Positions 34,766-43,858 of a stretch of 64,000 nucleotides of DNA are shown in pieces. The first letter of the stretch is position 1; the number at the start of each line of letters is the position of its first letter. Source of the stretch: Chitinophagales bacterium (GTDB lineage: Bacteria > Bacteroidota > Bacteroidia > Chitinophagales > Chitinophagaceae); assembly GCA_017303455.1 (NCBI GenBank), contig JAFLBM010000009.1, forward strand, positions 105,758-169,757. The letters run 5' to 3'. The position numbers and the translations under genes are program-made. Below the pieces are notes generated by a model. That model made no database searches and was not told the origin of the DNA. It saw only the letters and a program-made list of their open reading frames with translations.

Positions 34766-35608
34766 ATGCGGGCCATTATGCAACGTTTATATGAAAAACT
34801 GGAAGACCGTTTACGGGAAATCCAGTCAGAATCCTTCCCCCTCCTGAAGGAGACTTCGCAATGCATTAATGTTTGCCAGGAAACATTACAGGAACTAAGA
34901 AAGATGGTGGAAAAAAACCAGTTGAAGGACAGTAAGGAGGAAATTGAGTTTTTCAAAGAAATTAAGCCCAAATTCTATTCCCAGTTCATTTACTATGTCA
35001 AGGTATTTCATATTGAGATCAACCGTCCGGCTGCGAGCGATAAAGTACAGATCAGTTACCTGGAATCACACTTGAATCGTATCAAGCATTTTTTTGATAA
35101 TAACCTTGATTTTTATCAATACTATAGAAGCGGTGCCACACATTTTGATGAAGTCTATTTTATCAGGGGGCAGGAAGATGTCCGGCTCTTACCAGATGAT
35201 CTAACATTGAGCATTGATCACAGTTTCTCCACGACGCAGAGTTATAAGGTTTCAAAACTGTTTGCTTATGAACTGCTCCGCATTTATCTAAATACAGCTA
35301 TTTCCTCTATTCAACTGACGGACCCTCCCGAACCTAAAAATATTGAGAAGAAATTGCAGTGGACAGGCGCTAAAGTTTCCCTGATCGAACTGATCTATTC
35401 CCTGCAAACTGCCGGTGTGATCAATAATGGCACCGCTGACATTAAACTCCTGACTAATTTCTTTGAACGAACATTTCAGGTAGATCTGGGAAACGTTTAC
35501 AATGTTTTCCAGGAAATGCGTATCCGAAAAAAGAACAGAAGTAGTTTTCTGGATCAATTGAAGGAGCGGCTGATCCAGCGGATGGATGAAGCGGATGAAG
35601 ATTATTAG
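34766..35608 (+). CDS. rteC: RteC-family regulator of conjugative transfer
   Basis: A 280-residue RteC-domain protein: helical N-terminus (EKLEDRLREIQSESFPLL), FFKEIKPKFYSQFIYYVKVF, and the conserved LNRIKHFFDNNLDFYQYYRS. The C-terminal part has a helix-turn-helix-like LIELIYSLQTAGVINNGTAD and a coiled end. In CTnDOT, RteC activates excision genes after tetracycline induction. Here there are no RteA/RteB two-component genes in view, so its control differs. The ATG at 34778 is an alternative start. It lies upstream of and in line with the tra operon. Confidence 0.85.
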   Translation: MRAIMQRLYEKLEDRLREIQSESFPLLKETSQCINVCQETLQELRKMVEKNQLKDSKEEIEFFKEIKPKFYSQFIYYVKVFHIEINRPAASDKVQISYLESHLNRIKHFFDNNLDFYQYYRSGATHFDEVYFIRGQEDVRLLPDDLTLSIDHSFSTTQSYKVSKLFAYELLRIYLNTAISSIQLTDPPEPKNIEKKLQWTGAKVSLIELIYSLQTAGVINNGTADIKLLTNFFERTFQVDLGNVYNVFQEMRIRKKNRSSFLDQLKERLIQRMDEADEDY

Positions 35609-35789
35609 AACGGTTGCCTGGTCACTTGTTTCCTCATATTTATATATTTCCTTCACGTAGTATTATCTCTGCTATTCAGACATTCTGATTATTTCCCACT
35701 TATCTGAATATTTATTTCTCCCGACTCGGGAACATCTATTGAAAGATCGCTTTCAAGGCAGGCCATATTTGCATTACAAACGAAACGAC

Positions 35790-36170
35790 ATGTTACAAAA
35801 CATTTCCTGGTCGCAATACTGGTGGGTCATAATCCTGACAAGTTCAATCTATTACCTCCTTGTCTGGATCATTATCTATAAGGCAAAGTTTTCATTGCTG
35901 AGGTTCAAACCCCGTATTTCAGATACTGTACTGAATTCGGGAACGGACAGAGAGGATATTTCGATAATTTTTGGAGACCTGGAAGGAACATTTGCCAACA
36001 AGCGGAATAAAAGCGAACTCATCCTGGCTTTACAAAAAAAGATCCAATCCTACCAAGAAATAGAAGACCCAGGTTTTCGGGATTCAATTAACCGGTTCAT
36101 TCTGTCAGAAAGCCAATCAAAATGCTCCATCCGTCTGGAAGAGGATGATCTGAGGACCCTATGGAAATGA
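35790..36170 (+). CDS. Small membrane-anchored Tra-operon protein
   Basis: A 126-residue protein from the ATG at 35790 with one N-terminal transmembrane helix (YWWVIILTSSIYYLLVWIIIY) and a soluble tail (ISIIFGDLEGTFANKRNKSE). I recognise no named family; proteins of this size and shape commonly precede traE in Bacteroidota elements. An in-frame start at 35739 would add 17 residues. It is one base before the next frame's possible start, which points to co-translation. Confidence 0.6.
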   Translation: MLQNISWSQYWWVIILTSSIYYLLVWIIIYKAKFSLLRFKPRISDTVLNSGTDREDISIIFGDLEGTFANKRNKSELILALQKKIQSYQEIEDPGFRDSINRFILSESQSKCSIRLEEDDLRTLWK

Positions 36171-36216
36171 CGTGATGGAGCGCCAACTATTCGTAAACCT
36201 ATATAAAAAACATTGT

Positions 36217-36510
36217 ATGAAAAAAAGTTGTGCTCTTCTTACTATGCTATTGCTATCTCTGGCAATTAGTGCGCAGGACGGTAATGCCGGTATCAATGAA
36301 GCTAATACAAAAGTGAGGAGCTATTTCGCATCCGGTACCAATCTTATGTATGCCGTAGGTGCTGTGCTGGGTCTTATTGGTGCAGTAAAAGTGTATTCGA
36401 AGTGGAATAGCGGTGATCCCGATACCGGGAAAGTGGCAGCTGCGTGGTTTGGCTCCTGTGTGTTCCTTGTAATTGTTGCAACCGTAATACGATCCTTCTT
36501 TGGTGTATAG
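36217..36510 (+). CDS. traE: TraE-like conjugation protein (DUF4134)
   Basis: A 97-residue protein from the ATG at 36217: signal-like N-terminus (LLTMLLLSLAISAQ), then two membrane helices (LMYAVGAVLGLIGAVKVYSK and SCVFLVIVATVIRSFFGV) around WNSGDPDTGKVAAAWFG. This is the DUF4134/TraE pattern, a VirB2-like pilin or small channel component of Bacteroidota transfer systems. A start at 36172 would add residues ahead of the signal. Confidence 0.85.
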   Translation: MKKSCALLTMLLLSLAISAQDGNAGINEANTKVRSYFASGTNLMYAVGAVLGLIGAVKVYSKWNSGDPDTGKVAAAWFGSCVFLVIVATVIRSFFGV

Positions 36511-36570
36511 GACTTACTGTCTTCCCCTAAGGAGTCTGAAAAAATATTTTTAATTATCAAATCAATACTT

Positions 36571-37809
36571 ATGAAAATGAAATTTATTTTATTGCTTGCG
36601 TTGCTATGTACGCATTGCTTCGGGTTTTCACAGTATATTGGTGTAAGAGCAAGATATACTGAAACCAGACTGGTGGACGATTCACCCAATCCGCCGAAAA
36701 GAGAAAACCGGCTGATACTTTCCTTCTTCACAGTCAACTTTAACGGAACACAGCATGTATTTACGCCTGTTGTATTATCCAATTATGATATCTGGGTGTA
36801 TAAACAGGGCTTGCAGTATGGTAATTTGATGGGTGGGGTTTTGGATTCTACGGGCAATAATTACCCGGGCTATGCCTGGCCTGCTCCCAAGGCCGTTTCC
36901 TATTATAATACTCTTGGGCTGAACTATATTGATTGCGACCCTAATGCTGCGACACATTTTGTGGTAAATGGTCAAGAACTGGATTGCGGTTTTGTCACCG
37001 TTTCTTACTGGGATGTGGACGGAGGTACGGGTCAGCCGATTGAATGTTTCCCGGCCCCGAATATCTGTTTGACCTACTATGATTTTATGCATCCCTATTA
37101 TTGGAATCCGGGTAATGTGAATTTCGGCGAAGGAGATGTTTTTCCCGGGCCACCCTATAACCTGTATAATTTTCATTGTGGAGGCCCACTACAATTAGTG
37201 AGGCGGGGTTTGCTCTCCTATGACACTACCGGTGGTGTGGTGTTACCCGTTCGTTTTGCCAATGTCAGGGCCGTGATTGATGCGGCTGACAGGGTAAATA
37301 TCTCCTGGTCCAATATGACTGAATCGGACATTCAAAACTATACCATAGAAAGTTCTGCGGACGGTGTTGTGTTTCAGTCAGCCGGAACTGTTTTGCCCAC
37401 CGACAATAACGGGGAAAGGGCTGACTATACCTATTCTAGCAGCCAGAATGCCGTAATAACCTATTACCGGATCAAGGCTACTGAAATTTCAGGCACTGTA
37501 TTATACAGTAATGTGGTCGTAGTCAGAAGGACTATCCCGGTATTTGAGGCAGATCAATCCTTCAGCATTTATCCCAACCCGGTAACAATGAACGAATTCA
37601 GTTTTCGGTTAACGAATGCTCCTGTTGGCAGGTATATCTGTACTGTCATTAACTCTGAAGGACTACCCGTCCGTCAAAAAATGATCCAGCATAGCACTGG
37701 TGACCTGGTCAGGCAAATTGATATGGCAGGCCTTCCCACGGGAATCTACCAGGTTGTGCTCCGCAGTTCCAACAAAAAATTAACCCAAAGAATTGTCTAT
37801 GTCAACTAG
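36571..37809 (+). CDS. Secreted protein with type IX secretion tail, inside the tra operon
   Basis: A 412-residue protein with signal peptide (LLCTHCFGFSQ), a long middle rich in Tyr, Asn and Pro (YYDFMHPYYWNPG), a fibronectin-like segment (NISWSNMTESDIQNYTIESS) and a C-terminal type IX sorting domain (FSIYPNPVTMNEFSFRL and LPTGIYQVVL). It should cross the outer membrane by the type IX system and be attached to or released from the surface. It sits between traE and traF and overlaps traF by 11 bases, so it is translated with the transfer genes. A surface role in mating contact is plausible but inferred. Confidence 0.75.
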   Translation: MKMKFILLLALLCTHCFGFSQYIGVRARYTETRLVDDSPNPPKRENRLILSFFTVNFNGTQHVFTPVVLSNYDIWVYKQGLQYGNLMGGVLDSTGNNYPGYAWPAPKAVSYYNTLGLNYIDCDPNAATHFVVNGQELDCGFVTVSYWDVDGGTGQPIECFPAPNICLTYYDFMHPYYWNPGNVNFGEGDVFPGPPYNLYNFHCGGPLQLVRRGLLSYDTTGGVVLPVRFANVRAVIDAADRVNISWSNMTESDIQNYTIESSADGVVFQSAGTVLPTDNNGERADYTYSSSQNAVITYYRIKATEISGTVLYSNVVVVRRTIPVFEADQSFSIYPNPVTMNEFSFRLTNAPVGRYICTVINSEGLPVRQKMIQHSTGDLVRQIDMAGLPTGIYQVVLRSSNKKLTQRIVYVN

Positions 37810-38125
37810 TGTGTATTCGATCAACAAAGGGATCAACCGTCCGATTGAATTCAAGGGACTGAAAGCACAATATATCTGGTACCTGGGTGGGGGCTTACTG
37901 GCATTGTTGATCCTGTTTGCCATCCTGTATATCTGCGGGGTTAATACATTCATTTGTTTACTGATCATTGTTGCTGCAGGAACGGCTTTGTTTATGCATG
38001 TCTATAAACTTAGTCGTCAATACGGGGAGCATGGAATGATGAAAACATTGGCCAGGAGATCTGTACCATTGGTTATTAAAAGTTATTCAAGAAAATCATT
38101 CACTCAACTGTGGAAAAACAAATAA
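37799..38125 (+). CDS. traF: TraF-like conjugation protein (DUF4133)
   Basis: A 108-residue protein from the ATG at 37799: SVYSINKGINRPIEFKGLKA, then two membrane helices (LGGGLLALLILFAILYICGV and TFICLLIIVAAGTALFMHVY) and a basic tail. This is the DUF4133/TraF pattern, a VirB3-like inner-membrane part. A TTG at 37793 is a possible earlier start. Its end overlaps traG by 16 bases. Confidence 0.85.
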   Translation: MSTSVYSINKGINRPIEFKGLKAQYIWYLGGGLLALLILFAILYICGVNTFICLLIIVAAGTALFMHVYKLSRQYGEHGMMKTLARRSVPLVIKSYSRKSFTQLWKNK

Positions 38126-40596
38126 AGGACATACTGCCGATTTTTGGCGTGGAGCATGACTGCATCTTATCCAAACAAGGAGATGTTACCATCGCTTACG
38201 AAGTGGAATTGCCCGAACTTTTTACTTTGTCTGATCAGGAGTATGAAGTGCTGCACCAGTCGTTGATCCGTGCTATAAAGATACTTCCGTCAGGTACTGT
38301 CTTTCATAAGCAGGACTGGTTCACCGAATCCAAACATGCCGCAGATTTCAGCGCCATTGGTGTGAGTTTTTTATCCCGTGCCAGTGAACGATTTTTTAAT
38401 GAGCGACCTTACCTGGATCATCAGTGCTATATTATGCTGACCAAAAAGCCAGTTGGGAGAAAACCTGGGTCCTCTCTTTTTTCCAATTTACTGCGGCGTT
38501 CCATTGCTCCGGAACAAACCCTGAGACCACAACTTTTACAGGATTTCCTGGATAATGCAGGACAGTTTGAGCGAATACTCAATGACAGCGGACTAATGAA
38601 GCTGAAAAGACTTACCAACGAAGAACTGAGCGGTGAACAACAGTACTGTGGACTGGTAGAACGATACCTGAACCTGCAGCCAAACGAAAAGTCCTTTATT
38701 CTCCACGATATAAGCTTTGAAGACGGACTGAAGGTAGGCCCGAATCATTGCCAGTTATTTACCCTCGCTGATGCCGCTGATTTACCGTCGTATTGTGGTT
38801 CCCGGATCAATTATGACAAGTATTCCACGGATAGAACAAAGTTCAGTGTTGGCTTTGCCTCCCCATTAGGGCAATTGCTATCCTGCAATCATATTTATAA
38901 CCAGTACATCTTTATTGAAGACCCGCAGAAAGCGATACAGAAACTGGAAAGCAAACGACTCCGGTTGCATTCCCTCAGTGCCTATTCCAGGGAGAATGCC
39001 ATCAGCCGGGACGCCACCAATGAGTTTTTAAATGAAGCCATCAGCCAGCAAAGACTACCTGTGAAATCCCATTTCAATGTGTTAGTGTGGACGGATAGTA
39101 AAGACGGGTTGAAGGACACAAGAAACCTGGTATCATCAGCCCTGTCCCAGATGGATGCGGTACCGAAGCAAGAGCTGTCGGGAGCACCGCAGATCTTCTG
39201 GGCGGGCATACCAGGTAATGCTGCAGATTTTCCCATGAATGATTCATTTGACACATTTGCTGAACAGGCCTGTTGTTTCCTGAACCTGGAGACCAATTAC
39301 CGGTCATCTGTTTCTCCCTGCGGGATCAGGTTAGGTGACCGGCAGTATGGTAAGCCGGTGCATGTGGACATTAGTGATGAGCCAATGAAAAAAGGCTTGA
39401 TCACCAACCGGAATAAATTTATCCTGGGACCATCGGGAAGCGGAAAAAGCTTTTTTACCAATCATATGGTGCGTTCCTACTATGAACAGGGAACACATAT
39501 TGTGCTGGTAGATGTAGGGCATAGTTATAAAGGGCTTTGCCAGATGGTGAAAGGATATTATTTCACTTATGAGGAAAAGAACCCCATTCGGTTTAATCCT
39601 TTTCATATCGGTGAAGGTGATGTGCTGGATACCGAGAAAAAGGAAAGCATCAAGACTTTATTACTGGCTCTTTGGAAAAAGGACAATGAAACGTTCAATC
39701 GCAGCGAGTATGTTGCCCTTTCCAACGCCTTGCAACTTTACTACGAAGTTCCCTCTCGGTCTTCCCATGATGGAGAGGGAGAAGGAATCTTTCGATGCTT
39801 TAATACATTCTATGAGTTCTTACAACGGGATTTTGTAGAAGTACTGAAAAGAGATGAAGTCAAGGAAAAGGATTTTGATGTTTCCAATTTTTTGTATGTA
39901 CTCCGGCCTTATTATAAAGGCGGTGAATTCGATTACTTGCTGAACGCTACTGAGAATCTGGAACTGTTAAAGGAACGGTTTATTGTATTTGAACTGGATA
40001 ATATTAAAGATCACCCGATCCTTTTCCCTGTTGTCACTATCATCATTATGGAAGTATTTATTTCCAAAATGCGGAAACTGAAAGGGATACGCAAGATGAT
40101 CCTGATTGAGGAAGCCTGGAAAGCGATTGCCCGTGAGGGCATGGCAGAATATATCAAATACCTTTTTAAAACTGTCCGTAAGTTCTTTGGCGAGGCCATT
40201 GTAGTAACCCAGGAGGTAGAAGATATTATTTCCTCACCGGTGGTGAAGCAGGCTATTATTAATAATTCTGATTGTAAGATACTACTCGATCAGTCCAAAT
40301 ACCAGAACAAATTCGACCAGATTCAGGAACTTTTGGGACTGACTGAAAAAGAAAAAGCCCAGGTGCTTTCCATCAACAAGGCCAACGATCCTGCTAAAAA
40401 GTATAAAGAGGTTTTTATTTCATTGGGCGGTATGCTTTCTAAAGTTTATCGGGTGGAAGTATCCGCAGAGGAATACCTCGCCTACACAACGGAAGAAACT
40501 GAAAAATTCAAATTAATGCAGTTGGCCGAACAATTTGACGGGGATATTGAAAAAGCAATTACTCATTATTTAAACAATAAAAACCAAGTATTATGA
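38110..40596 (+). CDS. traG: TraG conjugation ATPase (VirB4 type)
   Basis: An 828-residue ATPase that powers the transfer apparatus. It starts at a GTG at 38110 inside traF. The N-terminal VirB4/TraC domain is followed by Walker A G440-P-S-G-S-G-K446-S and Walker B with Glu in KMILIEEAWKAI; IKYLFKTVRKFFGEAIVVTQ is the usual sensor region of VirB4 proteins. In Bacteroidota nomenclature TraG is VirB4-like, not the VirD4 coupling protein. The next gene starts within its stop (ATGA). Confidence 0.92.
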   Translation: MEKQIKDILPIFGVEHDCILSKQGDVTIAYEVELPELFTLSDQEYEVLHQSLIRAIKILPSGTVFHKQDWFTESKHAADFSAIGVSFLSRASERFFNERPYLDHQCYIMLTKKPVGRKPGSSLFSNLLRRSIAPEQTLRPQLLQDFLDNAGQFERILNDSGLMKLKRLTNEELSGEQQYCGLVERYLNLQPNEKSFILHDISFEDGLKVGPNHCQLFTLADAADLPSYCGSRINYDKYSTDRTKFSVGFASPLGQLLSCNHIYNQYIFIEDPQKAIQKLESKRLRLHSLSAYSRENAISRDATNEFLNEAISQQRLPVKSHFNVLVWTDSKDGLKDTRNLVSSALSQMDAVPKQELSGAPQIFWAGIPGNAADFPMNDSFDTFAEQACCFLNLETNYRSSVSPCGIRLGDRQYGKPVHVDISDEPMKKGLITNRNKFILGPSGSGKSFFTNHMVRSYYEQGTHIVLVDVGHSYKGLCQMVKGYYFTYEEKNPIRFNPFHIGEGDVLDTEKKESIKTLLLALWKKDNETFNRSEYVALSNALQLYYEVPSRSSHDGEGEGIFRCFNTFYEFLQRDFVEVLKRDEVKEKDFDVSNFLYVLRPYYKGGEFDYLLNATENLELLKERFIVFELDNIKDHPILFPVVTIIIMEVFISKMRKLKGIRKMILIEEAWKAIAREGMAEYIKYLFKTVRKFFGEAIVVTQEVEDIISSPVVKQAIINNSDCKILLDQSKYQNKFDQIQELLGLTEKEKAQVLSINKANDPAKKYKEVFISLGGMLSKVYRVEVSAEEYLAYTTEETEKFKLMQLAEQFDGDIEKAITHYLNNKNQVL

Positions 40597-41339
40597 AGCG
40601 AATGATTTGTGCGTTCTTGTTAAGTACACTGCTTTTCGTTGCCTGCAAAAAGAAAGAGCAATCCGGAACCGAAGTTGGTAAAACTGCAATTGCCGTTGCA
40701 AAGATGGCTGTCTGTGGCAAGGAAATATTAACTGATAAGCCCGTAAAGGCAGGGGAAACCGGTATCATATTGCCGGCAGGGACAAAACTATGTATCACTC
40801 CCGATAACATGGAAATTAGGGTCGAATTGCCTGCAGGATATGCGTTTCTTTCTAAGGAAATATCTTTTACTGAGAAAGCGCTGCCGGTATTTGCCACCTA
40901 TGCCTGCTATTGCAGTGTGGTGAACAATGCCTGCCAGGTATTTTATGCGGACGGTCTTGGTTTTGGATGCCTTCAGTCATCCTGTACAGGGTCCTGTACC
41001 GGTAAGTTTACCTATAAGGGTTATAGTGTGGACAGGGTGATCAATCTAGCGGACAAAGAGTCTTTTTTCAATTTCCCGGAAGTACAGGAATTGATCCGGG
41101 CGCTCATAAAAGATGTTTCTCCCCTGGAGGCCTATGGCAAATTCTCTGTTCTCGGTGTATCCTTCTATTTGGTACAGCAGGAAAAGGCTTTTCTCGAAAA
41201 GGCATCCTGTGACTGTGAAGGTACCCAGGCTTGCAAACTAAAGTTGATCACTCTTCCGCTCCGAAACGGAGAAACAACAGCTAAAAAAATATACTTCTGC
41301 GAAGGTGCGTGCAATGGCTGTGAACTGACCATTAACTAA
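40593..41339 (+). CDS. Cysteine-rich lipoprotein of the tra operon
   Basis: A 248-residue lipoprotein (lipobox FVAC). Its mature part has many cysteines in short clusters: YACYCSVVNNACQVF, CLQSSCTGSCTGKF, SCDCEGTQACKL and FCEGACNGCELTIN. These probably form disulfides or bind metal. The ATG overlaps the traG stop. No named family is recognised; it sits where accessory lipoproteins of the transfer channel are often found. Confidence 0.65.
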   Translation: MKRMICAFLLSTLLFVACKKKEQSGTEVGKTAIAVAKMAVCGKEILTDKPVKAGETGIILPAGTKLCITPDNMEIRVELPAGYAFLSKEISFTEKALPVFATYACYCSVVNNACQVFYADGLGFGCLQSSCTGSCTGKFTYKGYSVDRVINLADKESFFNFPEVQELIRALIKDVSPLEAYGKFSVLGVSFYLVQQEKAFLEKASCDCEGTQACKLKLITLPLRNGETTAKKIYFCEGACNGCELTIN

Positions 41340-41376
41340 AGAACGTCTTTTTCATGTTCCATTCTTGGTTGCGGTT

Positions 41377-41419
41377 ATACAGGAATGTCCTCCCGCAAAT
41401 GGCGGGGGGACGCCTGTAT
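41377..41419 (+). promoter_or_regulatory. Strong RNA stem-loop upstream of traI
   Basis: ATACAGG (41377-41383) pairs with CCTGTAT (41413-41419), and GTCCTCCCGC (41387-41396) pairs with GCGGGGGGAC (41402-41411, one G-T pair). A small internal loop separates the stems and the apical loop is 5 bases. No T tract follows, so it is not a standard terminator. It ends 15 bases before the traI-like ATG and could sequester its translation start or mark an RNA cut or pause site within the operon. Confidence 0.7.
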
Positions 41420-41434
41420 CTTAAAAATTAGTTT

Positions 41435-42091
41435 ATGAAAAAAATAATGATAGTGCTGGCCCTGCTCCTGAGTGTGCATTGCCGGGCCCAGTTTCCGATA
41501 GCGGAAATTATCAAAGCCGGAATAAAAAAAGTCATCGTAGCGGTTGACCTGAAGATCCAGAAACTCCAGAATAAAACCATCTGGCTTCAAAATGCACAAA
41601 AGACCCTTGAGAATGTACTATCCAAAACTAAGCTTACCGAAATCAGCGGTTGGGTGGAAAAGCAGCGAAAACTCTATGATGACTATTTCCAGGAATTAAA
41701 GAAGGTAAAGAATGCGCTTGCTTATTATCACCGGATCAAGGACATTATTGCCGACCAGGTGGCCATGGTGAAAGAATACAAAGCAGCCTGGGCCCTGTTC
41801 CGGCAAGACCAGAATTTCACTACTGATGAACTGGAATATATGAGCGAGGTCTATACCGGTATGCTGGGTGAAAGTGTCAAGGCTATCGACCAGTTGCTCC
41901 TGGTAGTGAATGCCTTTACCACACAGATGACTGATGCAGCAAGAATGGAGATCATCAATACAGCAGCTGATGAAATGGAAAGGGGGTTCATGGACCTTAA
42001 GGAGTTTAACAACCAGAATAAACTGATCAGTCTTCAGCGGACATCTACGAGAGTTGAGATCGAATACACTAAAAAATTATACGGGTTATGA
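41435..42091 (+). CDS. traI: TraI-like conjugation protein (DUF4141-type)
   Basis: A 218-residue protein with a signal peptide (LLLSVHCRAQ) and a mostly helical mature part with WLQNAQKTLENVLSKTKL, YYHRIKDIIADQVAMVKEYK and a C-terminal LKEFNNQNKLISLQRTSTR. This matches the DUF4141/TraI proteins of Bacteroidota conjugative elements, a VirB5-like periplasmic part (role inferred). It overlaps the next gene by 4 bases (ATGA). The two share motifs and are paralogues. Confidence 0.75.
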   Translation: MKKIMIVLALLLSVHCRAQFPIAEIIKAGIKKVIVAVDLKIQKLQNKTIWLQNAQKTLENVLSKTKLTEISGWVEKQRKLYDDYFQELKKVKNALAYYHRIKDIIADQVAMVKEYKAAWALFRQDQNFTTDELEYMSEVYTGMLGESVKAIDQLLLVVNAFTTQMTDAARMEIINTAADEMERGFMDLKEFNNQNKLISLQRTSTRVEIEYTKKLYGL

Positions 42092-42705
42092 AAAAGATAT
42101 TCTTCATTTTATTACTCTGTTCCAACATTTGTTTTGGACAATCCCAGGAAGCAAAGCAACTCCTGCTAAATGTGGAAAAACTGGCTCAGCTAAAGCTCAT
42201 GCTTTCGCATATGAAGACCGGTTATAAGATCCTTGAGAAAGGTTATACCTCGATTAAAAATATTTCTCAGGGCAATTTTAACCTGCACCGGGATTTCCTG
42301 GACGGGCTGTTACAGGTCAGTCCTGCAGTAAAGCAATACAGCAAAGTGGCGGACATTATCAGGGTTCAATTGAAACTGGTGAAGGAAAGTAAAGCGGCAC
42401 TCGCAGAATTCCGGGGAAGCAAACAATTTACAATAACAGAAATTGAGTACCTGGGAAACGTCTATACTAATCTGCTAAAAGAATGCTTGAAAATACTGGA
42501 TGAACTGGCTATGGTGGTCACAGCCGGTAAGCTAAGGATGAGTGACGATGAGCGGTTGCAGGCTATTGACAAAATATATGATGAAGTAATGGAGCAATAC
42601 ACATTCCTGAATGAATTCAATAACGGCACCGCTATCCTGTCGCTTCAACGGGAGAAGGATAAGATGGATATTGATTTAATGAGGAAGGTTCACGGTTTAA
42701 AATGA
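42088..42705 (+). CDS. Paralogue of the TraI-like protein
   Basis: A 205-residue helical protein with a signal peptide (LLCSNICFGQ). HMKTGYKILEKGYTSIKNIS and FLNEFNNGTAILSLQREKDK align in order with the gene just upstream (KTLENVL, LKEFNNQNKLISLQRT), so it is a tandem, diverged paralogue. Similar genes are often labelled TerB-family tellurite resistance; I see no sign of such a role here. Start overlaps the upstream stop. Confidence 0.65.
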   Translation: MKKIFFILLLCSNICFGQSQEAKQLLLNVEKLAQLKLMLSHMKTGYKILEKGYTSIKNISQGNFNLHRDFLDGLLQVSPAVKQYSKVADIIRVQLKLVKESKAALAEFRGSKQFTITEIEYLGNVYTNLLKECLKILDELAMVVTAGKLRMSDDERLQAIDKIYDEVMEQYTFLNEFNNGTAILSLQREKDKMDIDLMRKVHGLK

Positions 42706-42709
42706 AACT

Positions 42710-43858
42710 ATGAAAGTATCAGTGAGAGTGATTTGTGTGTTGGTGGTTTTATTATTGCCTTCTGTGGCGGATGCACAGATTGCCACCCGTATTCGTTCCA
42801 TGCATGAGGTGCTGGAGCAACTCTATGACGATATGATGCCCCTGTGCAGCCGTTTGATTGGTGTGGGGAGAGGAATTGCCGGCTTTGCTGCCACCTGGTA
42901 TATTGCCACCAGAGTATGGGGACATATTGCCCGTGCGGAGCCTATTGATTTTTACCCGTTGTTCCGACCCTTTGTGCTTGGCTTTGCTATTTTGATCTTT
43001 CCATCTGTCATCCAACTCATCAACCAGTTGATGAAGCCGACTGTTACCGGTACTGCCCAGATGGTGAAGGATTCCGATGCGGCAGTAGCCCAGTTGTTAA
43101 AGATGAAGGAGGATGCCATCAAGACAACTGCCTATTGGCAAATGTATGTGGGTGAGACCGGAAGGGGTGACAGAGATAAATGGTATAAGTACCATTACGG
43201 GGATAAAAAAGAAGGATGGCTGAAAAGCATTGGTAATAATATCCGCTTTGCTTTTGACAAGTTTGGCTATAATCTCCGTAACCAGATCAAACAATGGATG
43301 GCGGAAGTATTAAAGGTATTATTTGAAGCAGCTGCCCTTTGCATCAATACGATCCGCACATTTTATATGATCGTTCTGGCAATATTAGGCCCGCTGGTAT
43401 TTGGTATCGCCGTCTTTGATGGCTTTCAGCACACTCTCACCGTATGGATTGCCCGTTACCTGAATATATTCCTGTGGCTACCGGTCGCTAATATTTTCGG
43501 TGGCATCATGGGCAAGATCCAGGAGAATATGCTCAAAGAAGATTTGCAGCAAATCGCCACTAACGGCGACACCTTTTTCTCTACCACGGATACCGCATAC
43601 CTGATTTTTATGATCATCGGGATCATTGGTTATTTCACGGTCCCCTCTGTCGCGAACTATATCATTCATGCAGGCGGGAATAATGCCCTGCTGCAAAAAG
43701 TGACAAACATCATGAGTACTTCTGTCCGTAATACTGCCAGTGGGTCGGTTTCGATGACAAAGGATGCCATGGGGGCTGCCTATAACAGGATTTCCAATAG
43801 TATGGCGGATAGCAGTGCTTCAGGTGGTTATTTCAAAGATAAAATTGAGGGAAAATAA
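42710..43858 (+). CDS. traJ: TraJ-like conjugation protein
   Basis: A 382-residue protein with a signal peptide (LLLPSVADAQ) and several membrane helices, including FVLGFAILIFPSVIQLI, FYMIVLAILGPLVFGIAV, YLNIFLWLPVANIFGGIMG and YLIFMIIGIIGYFTVPSVA. It is the VirB6-like inner-membrane channel of Bacteroidota elements. The tail after about residue 330 is soluble and Ser/Ala-rich. The traK GTG starts directly at the following base after its stop. Confidence 0.85.
   Translation: MKVSVRVICVLVVLLLPSVADAQIATRIRSMHEVLEQLYDDMMPLCSRLIGVGRGIAGFAATWYIATRVWGHIARAEPIDFYPLFRPFVLGFAILIFPSVIQLINQLMKPTVTGTAQMVKDSDAAVAQLLKMKEDAIKTTAYWQMYVGETGRGDRDKWYKYHYGDKKEGWLKSIGNNIRFAFDKFGYNLRNQIKQWMAEVLKVLFEAAALCINTIRTFYMIVLAILGPLVFGIAVFDGFQHTLTVWIARYLNIFLWLPVANIFGGIMGKIQENMLKEDLQQIATNGDTFFSTTDTAYLIFMIIGIIGYFTVPSVANYIIHAGGNNALLQKVTNIMSTSVRNTASGSVSMTKDAMGAAYNRISNSMADSSASGGYFKDKIEGK

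Noticed and set aside
42088..42705. Tellurite resistance (TerB) function
   Set aside because: Similar genes carry this label, but this one has a signal peptide and is a paralogue of the TraI-like gene beside it.
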